NCBI GenBank assembly: GCA_963082975.1
Contig: OY720346.1
Location: 76,686,767-76,750,766 of the forward strand
Length of the DNA: 64,000 nt
Direction: 5' to 3'
Origin: Labia minor
Taxonomy: Eukaryota > Arthropoda > Insecta > Dermaptera > Spongiphoridae
Position numbers and translations under genes: made by a program. Under the pieces are notes generated by a model, which searched no databases, was not told the origin of the DNA, and saw only the letters and a list, made by a program, of their open reading frames with translations. This document shows positions 39,801 through 48,800 of this stretch, in pieces. Every line of letters begins with the position of its first letter. Position 1 is the stretch's first letter.

Positions 39801-42800
39801 TAAAAATATTGAAATAAAAAAATAATAGTTTGATTTAATAAACTAAAATATTATAAACATTTTTAATGTGAATTTCTCAGGGAGGTAGGGAGCCCAATTC
39901 ATTTAACCATCCATGTTGTATAAGGAATCTTAATTTCTTAACACTCCGTTTTTTCAAATTTAAAATAGAGGGAGAGAAAGAGTTTCAATTATATTCGAAT
40001 AGTCTATATATTCTATATATGAGTATTTTTTTTTTCTGAATTTAATACCAAGTTGATTTTCAAAATTTTCTATTCTTTATGCATATGATTGATTACATGT
40101 GTTAAAATTTAAACAAATTCAAATATTCTAATTTATAAATTTATATAAAATTTAATATTATTTTTTCGAGACTAATGGCAAATACCGGTGGCCCTAGTCA
40201 GAGCAAGAGAAGACTCCTTTTGGTAGCGGCCCAGTCGATGATGTTATATGGATCGGAGATTTGGGCTTTACAACTATATTTTAAGTGAAAAAATGATTTC
40301 TTGGTTATATAAAAATTAAAATATGATTCTTTATATCTTTATTATACAGAAAAGTAGGCGTGTTAATATAAAATATATACCTGGGACACCGAACTATCAC
40401 TCGACCCTTTAACCAATTTATACAATTTATTTTTATATACTTTAAAAATTTTACAATTTTTTAATTATTTATTATAATTGTTAAATGGGATTTCTAAAAA
40501 TGACCCATTAAAAATTTGTTTCCTAAAATGTTTCAAATTAATTAAAATAAATTGTATAAATGTTCATTTATAAAATCTATATATCTGTGAGTTTGTTTTT
40601 CGATTTTTTAAATTTTGATTTTGGATTCGATTAGAGCTTAAAATGTGTAAATGTAAAGTGGTCTTGGTTTTTTTAAAATTCGTTTGGGAACATGGTCAAA
40701 TCGGCAGTCAAAGTTGAAAATTCCCCATATATTATAACTACTGTAATTAGTATTATATATAATGTAAAATTATAAAGAAAAAATGTTTAGACATTATTAT
40801 AGACATTTTCATTCTGTAAATTAAATAATTTTATTTCATTTAAATAAATATCTATTTTTAAATATTTTTTTCTCTCTACATTATTTATCTAATTCTCACA
40901 ATATATTAAGATCATACCGGGACCCCGAGCCTCGGCTCTGTAATTAAGTTAAAAAAAAAAAATTCATTATTATTGATAAATATATATCGTAATTTATAAT
41001 TATAAAATATTATTAAAATATATATTTTTAATTTTATTTCGAAATTAAATAAAAAATTTTAAAATATTTTAAATATAAAAAAAATATTAATAAAATATTC
41101 TTTAAAAAAAGGCGGGAGTCAAATTTCAATATAAATGTCATTTGTGATGTCATCAATATATAAATTAATAATAAATAATATTAATAAATATTAAATTTAA
41201 TAAAAGAACAATGAATAAATAAATATAAAATAGTAATTTATTAAAATGTAAACAATAGATAAAAAGAAAAAAAATAACAAATTCATTATTTTCATTTTCA
41301 TTTTTAAATAACGATTCACCCGGAGAGTTTCGAACCGACGAAATCCACTCGTTAAAACATCACTTTACCATCTGGACTAATATATTTAGATAAAAAATTC
41401 TCATTTTTTTACTGTCTTAGCAGGCAGATTTGATGTTTTTTATTTTATTTTTTTTTTTTGAGAGAGATTAATAAATATCTATATATATTTTATTAAAAAT
41501 AAATATTTTTAATTTTATTTCGAAATTAAATAATAAATTTTAAAATATTTTAAATAAAAAAAAATATTAATACAAATAAAAATGGAGGCCAATTTTGACG
41601 TTTTCCATATATAATTTTCAATTTAGAAATTAATAATGAAGCTGAATGTTTCAAGAGATGTGATCAATAAAACTCAATTTTTCTTTATAAATACTATATC
41701 TAGTGTGAATTTGAAAAAAATCGTTAGAGCGGTTTTTGAGAACCAATATATATAGATAGATAGATATATACAATTTTAGCTAGCATAATAAGATAAGATA
41801 AGATATAAAAATGCTTGTTTTTTATGCTTATATATATTGGATATATTGGATGTATTATGATACTGAGCACATGGCAAAGACTTTCTAAAAATAATTGTTT
41901 TAAAAAAAAAACGCAGGGAAAACCCAGAGATATGCCTCTTCGTTACCCCAATAGAGAGAGAGGGGTGGACAATTTTGCCAAGTGGCAGAGGAGGGGATGA
42001 TTGGCTTCGACATATTTTGAAAATTCTCAACAACTACACAATATACCAACTGTGGTCGACAATTGGTAATTAATAATTAATTATAAATTGCAATTGCTAA
42101 AATATAAATTAAAGTTCTTTTAATTTATATTTCTATTTTTACGGTACCTTTCAATTATTCTATTTCATCTTAATTTAATAAAATAATATTAATAAATATA
42201 TTAAATAATATTTTATTGAAAAAATATTAAAAATTATAAAACTATCTAAAACTTAATTAATAAAAGAACAATGAATAAATAAATTAAAAAGTAAACAATA
42301 GATAAAAAGAAAAAAAAATAACAAAATCATTATTTTCATTTTTAAATAACGATTCACCCGGCGAGTTTCGAACCGACGAAATCCACTCGTTAAAACATCA
42401 GTCCAACCGCTGGACTATATGTATTTAGATAAAAAATTGTCATTTTTTTACTGTCTTAGCAGGCAGTATTAAAAATTTTGACGTTTTCCATATAATATAT
42501 AATTTTCAATTAAGAAATTAATAATGAAGCTGTATGTTTCAAGAGATATCATCAATAAAACTTAATTTTTCTTTATAAATACTATATCTAGTGTGAATTT
42601 GAAAAAAATCGTTAGAGCGGTTTTTGAGAACCATGATATATAGATAAATACATATATACAATTTTAGCTAGCATAATAAGATAAGATAAGATATAACAAA
42701 TTTTATCAAAATCCATTGAGCCGTTCAAGCTATACACGTCTATAGAGACACACAATGAACAGACGGACGGACAGACATGATGCTAAAAATTCTTTTTTCT

Positions 42801-45800
42801 GTTAAAAATATGCATGATTCGTGGAGATATGAGGAAAACTCCACATGTGAAATTTGGTGTGAAAACAATACCTTCCCTTCCTATCATCGGTCGGTAAAAA
42901 AAAACAAGTTTCTTCTGTGTTTGAACTCATTTGCATGACGAACAAGAAGAGAAGCTTAAGCACCCTTTCCTCTATTTGTATTTTGATTAAAAAACACCCT
43001 TTCCCTTTTCTTTTCTCTAATATTCCAATAACACTAAATTTAGTTTTATTTGACCTTATTATTTTATTGATATTTATTGCCATGTACTCAACCTCTATTC
43101 ATTCCGATTGAAATACAATTATGCAAAGTTACAGTTGAATATCAAGGGAAAAACAATTGCATAGTTTTATTTTTAAAGTTTCCAAGGTAACCCCAAAAAA
43201 TTAGTTCCAAAGTTTTCCTCATATCGAATTCTATATATATATATGATTTTATTATACTAGTACAAATTGTATATCTTTTTATATATAATACATGTTAAAA
43301 TATAATCTTATCTTATTATGCTAGCTAAAATTGTATATATCTATCTATCTATATATATTGGTTCTCAAAAACCGCTCTAACGATTTTTTTCAAATTTACA
43401 CTAGATATAGTATTTATAAAGAAAAATTAAGTTTTATTGATGATATCTCTTGAAACATTCAGCTTCATTATTAATTTCTTAATTGAAAATTATATATGGA
43501 AAACGTCAAAATTGGCCTCCATTTTTATTTGTATTAATATTTTTTTTTATTTAAAATATTTTAAAATTTATTATTTAATTTCGAAATAAAATTAAAAATA
43601 TTTATTTTTAATAAAATATATATAGATATTTATTAATCTCTCTCAAAAAAAAAAAAAAATAAATAAAAAACATCAAATCTGCCTGCTAAGACAGTAAAAA
43701 AATGACAATTTTTTATCTAAACATATATAGTACAGTGGCTAGAGAGATGTTTTAACGAGTGGATTTCGTCGGTTCGAAACTCGCCGGGTGAATCGTTATT
43801 TAAAAATGAAAATGAAAATAATGAATTTGTTATTTTTTTTCTTTTTATCTATTGTTTACATTTTAATAAATTACTATTTTATATTTATTTATTCATTGTT
43901 CTTTTATTAAATTTAATATTTATTAATATTATTTATTATTAATTTATATATTGATGACATCACAAATGACATTTATATTGAAATTTGACTCCCGCCTTTT
44001 TTTAAAGAATATTGTATTAATATTTTTTTTATATTTAAAATATTTTAAAATTTTTTATTTAATTTCGAAATAAAATTAAAAATATATATTTTTTTTATAT
44101 TTAAAATATTTTAAAATTTTTTATTTAATTTCGAAATAAAATTAAAAATATATATTTTAATAATATTTTATAATTATAAATTACGATATATATTTATCAA
44201 TAATAATGAATTTTTTTTTTTTAACTTAATTACAGAGCCGAGGCTCGGGGTCCCGGTATGATCTTAATATATTGTGAGAATTAGATAAATAATGTAGAGA
44301 GAAAAAAATATTTAAAAATAGATATTTATTTAAATGAAATAAAATTATTTAATTTACAGAATGAAAATGTCTATAATAATGTCTAAACATTTTTTCTTTA
44401 TAATTTTACATTATAATAATACTAATTACAGTAGTTATAATATATGGGGAATTTTCAACTTTGACTGCCGATTTGACCATGTTCCCAAACGAATTTTAAA
44501 AAAACCAAGACCACTTTACATTTACACATTTTAAGCTCTAATCGAATCCAAAATCAAAATTTAAAAAATCGAAAAACAAACTCACAGATATATAGATTTT
44601 ATAAATGAACATTTATACAATTTATTTTAATTAATTTGAAACATTTTAGGAAACAAATTTTTAATGGGTCATTTTTAGAAATCCCATTTAACAATTATAA
44701 TAAATAATTAAAAAATTGTAAAATTTTTAAAGTATATAAAAATAAATTGTATAAATTGGTTAAAGGGTCGAGTGATAGTTCGGTGTCCCAGGTATATATT
44801 TTATATTAACACGCCTACTTTTCTGTATAATAAAGATATAAAGAATCATATTTTAATTTTTATATAACCAAGAAATCATTTTTTCACTTAAAATATAGTT
44901 GTAAAGCCCAAATCTCCGATCCATATAACATCATCGACTGGGCCGCTACCAAAAGGAGTCTTCTCTTGCTCTGACTAGGGCCACCGGTATTTGCCATTAG
45001 TCTCGAAAAAATAATATTAAATTTTATATAAATTTATAAATTAGAATATTTGAATTTGTTTAAATTTTAACACATGTAATCAATCATATGCATAAAGAAT
45101 AGAAAATTTTGAAAATCAACTTGGTATTAAATTCAGAAAAAAAAAATACTCATATATAGAATATATAGACTATTCGAATATAATTGAAACTCTTTCTCTC
45201 CCTCTATTTTAAATTTGAAAAAACGGAGTGTTAAGAAATTAAGATTCCTTATACAACATGGATGGTTAAATGAATTGGGCTCCCTACCTCCCTGAGAAAT
45301 TCACATTAAAAATGTTTATAATATTTTAGTTTATTAAATCAAACTATTATTTTTTTATTTCAATATTTTTAATGTTAATACAATAATTTTTATTTTATAA
45401 TCTATAAAATAATTTAATTATTTTTAAAAACAACGGTCTTCAATTACAATTTTTTTACTCTCTACTGACTGTTCATTTCATAACTGAAAATAGTGTCGAA
45501 TAGAAATAGACGATATTACTTGGATTAATCTTATTATGCTAGCTAAAATTGTTTGTTTGTATTATTGAGGACCCCAGTTCAATTCATTTTAATCAGATTG
45601 ATGCAATGATGCAACATTTAATAATTGTAATAAATAATTAATTGTAGATTAATATTTTTTAAAGGGTCGAGCGACAGCTCGGTGTCCCAGGTATTAATAT
45701 TACCAGCCAAACCCAATAATAATGAATCATTTTTTTTAACTTAAGTACCGAGCCGAGGCTCGGGGTCCCGGTACTATACATTAAAATTAAATAATTAATT

Positions 45801-48800
45801 TTTAGTAACTGTGAATGATGGATGAATTTTCATGTTTTTCTAATATTAGGAATATTAGGAATAGGAATTTTATAAAGTACATATATTTAAAAAAAAAAGT
45901 ATTGAAATATTTTTATTTATAATTATTTTTTTTTAAATATGAAAATTATTAAACTTCATATAAACAATACTATTATTTAAAAAAAAAAATATTTAAATTA
46001 AAAAAATATTATATTTTTGGCTGATTTGATTCATGATTTTTGTGGATAAAATAGCAGGGTATTTAAAACAAAAAATTATAAATCAAAGATTTGGAAATTT
46101 TAAGTCAATCTCCAATATTTTTCATTTATCTTTAAAAAAAAATAACTTGATTTTTAAATGTAAAAAAAAAATAAGAAATTAAAACAAAATTGGAAGTGAA
46201 AATCCAAAAGAAAGAAATGTCATTGTCCTCTTCTAATTAAGTCGAGATTATAATACAGTAGAACCTCGATAAGTTAAAGTCCAAGGGAAACACAAAATAT
46301 TTTAAGTTATATTTTCTTTTATAAATCTAGAATCAAGCCTATTAACTAACTATTAAATAACTAAAAACTTTAAAATAAATTAATAAAAAAAAAAAACCTT
46401 TTTAATATACACGCTTTTTAATCAAAAATGCTCTAAAAAATAGAAAATATTATATTAATTAAACCTTGAATATTATCCTTTACATATGCCCAATAAAAAT
46501 TATTAAATTCTTTACTTACTACAGTAGAACCTCGATAAGTTAAAGTCCAAGGGAAACACAAAATATTTTAAGTTATAGAGGTTTTAAGTTATCAAGGGTC
46601 AATGTTAGGGATTTTATAATAACATTGTTTTAAAGGATAAATCATGTCATTTCTTAAAATTCTCTAACCAGTCATTGCTGGCTTTAAAATTTTTGATTTT
46701 CAGCGAATTAGCGAATTCTTCAGCTTTTTCTTTCAGTATGGGTCCACTAACACTGATGTTTTTGTTTCGACACTGTTTGAAGCACGTAAACAAACATTAT
46801 TCTAAATTCGGCAATTTTTCGACTTTTACATTTACATTCTTGTTTCTTCAAGATTTCAGCTTCTGGTGGTGAATACAGAGATGACTTATTTAAGTTATAG
46901 AGGTTGCTTATTTTACGTTATTGAGGTTTTGGGCTCTGATCGGAAAGGAACATTTTAATTTTTGAAGTTATAGAGGTTTTTAAGTTACCGAGGTTTGAGT
47001 TATCGAGGTTCTACTGTATAATATAACTATTGGGTAAAAAAATACAAATGACAGTTGGAGGGGGGATGGAGAGGCAGAGACGGCCTTTGCTCACCAGCTA
47101 GTATCTAATAAAAAAAATGAATTAATTCATTTCAATATTGTAATTAATTAATTTATTTATTTTTGCAGCCGTTGCAGGAAGCCAAGGTGTTCCTGATGCG
47201 TTACAAAAATGTCATAGTATGACAAGAGAGCTCGAGGGCAATCAAACAGAGCTCTATAAAAGAATTGATAATCTTACTTTACAACTAAAACAACATTCAG
47301 ATCAGTTAAGTATTGCCCAAAGAGGACTTGAAGCAGTACAATCTCGATTAAAAGCAGCACCAGAATTAGAATCCATTCCTCAAGCTACCAAAGAACTCTC
47401 CGTTAGCGTAGCTGATTTTGGATCTCAACTTAAAGACTTGACGAATACCGTACAAGGATTAAAAACTCAAACATCTGAACAACAACAAGTCGTACAAACA
47501 ATATCATCAAATATTACATCGCTTCAGGTAAAAATAAATATATAAAACTTATTCAATATTTCCAATAAAATGATTACTAACTACATAATTAAATATTTCT
47601 GAAAATAATAAGAATTTCTTGCTCAACCTGAAATTTTTTTTCTTTTATAACAACTTTCATATTAAAAATATTAATTAAATGTCAATATTTCGTGTTTATA
47701 AATAATATAAACTTCTTAATATATCTACATTTTAGTTTATTAGAAAGATATGCAATTGTTTCATTGTATTTTATTAAAGAATTACATTTTTGTAATTTAC
47801 AATTTGTAAGAAATACGTAAGCATATAAGGATAAAGAAATAAAATGAATTAAAAAAAAAATTAATCAGGAAAGTTAAATGTTTAAAAAATTATATATTAT
47901 AAATTTATATATAAATAGGTATATATGTATATTAAAAAAAACATTATACAAAAAAAAAAATTTCTTTAAAAAGGATATTTTATTTTAGTTTTAATTTTTT
48001 AAAATTTTTCTTTTCTTTCATATCAAATCATTTCATTAAAATCGTGTATTCTTTCTAATAAATTCAAGTTTCATTCTAAATTCCAAATAATATATAATAT
48101 AATCAAATACATTAAAATAATTTTTTATATTTATTTTTTCAAAGGATATTGCAAAAAAACTTGAAAATATGACCAACATATCGCATCCAGGACTCGATGC
48201 AGATACACAAAATAAACAAGGGGAATTGCAAACTCAGCTTTCTCAATTAATCGCAAATGTCACTCATATCAACGACACTCTCACAGCGCAGCTCAAATTT
48301 ATCAATGATGATCAAAAAGCAGATCATGTAAGCTTATCGTTCTAGATTGAAATTGGATTTCAAATTAATTATTAAATAATGTTTATTATTTATTATTCAA
48401 TTAAAATATCATAATTGCCATACATTATATTAATTATAAACTTATTTCTTTTTAATATTATTCTAGAAAAAGCTCGGAGCATTAGAGGAAGCAGATCAAA
48501 ATGTTCTTTCCCGTTTATCTACTTTAGAAGAAAAAAATAAAGCATCAATCAATTCTTCGGATATTGTTGATCATCTGAAAGAAATCACAGAACAAGTAAA
48601 TATTAATTTAATTTTATATAAACTTCAAAATAACAAAAAGAAGATTAATTGAATAAATTGAAACTAATTTTTTTCTCTAATTCAGTTTAATCTAACTAGT
48701 ACTTAAAGATTTTGAATTATTTTTGCAAATAAATAATAAAACTAAATTTTAAAACTTTTATTTATTAATTTAATTATCATTATTTTTAAATAAATTTCTT

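Larger units (their letters stand above)
39397..42691 (-). mobile_element. Helitron-like family D, copy 1 (extended)
   Basis: Read on the minus strand it starts TCTTATCTTATC. It ends in the palindromic block GTACCGAGCCGAGGCTCGG followed by GGTCCCGGTAC. It sits between A and T of a repeat B copy with no target duplication. Its first 2.4 kb (39397-41803) matches copy 2 almost base for base in inverse orientation. Internally the CCGGGACCCCGAGCCTCGGC module recurs at 40917 and the CCTGGGACACCGA module at 39481 and 40381. 41804-42691 adds a second, diverged copy of the TC-end region. There is no helicase gene, so it is non-autonomous. Confidence 0.65.

Noticed and set aside
41315-43793. Functional tRNA genes
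   Set aside because: A B box and D-arm-like block are present, but the anticodon and acceptor stems do not form.
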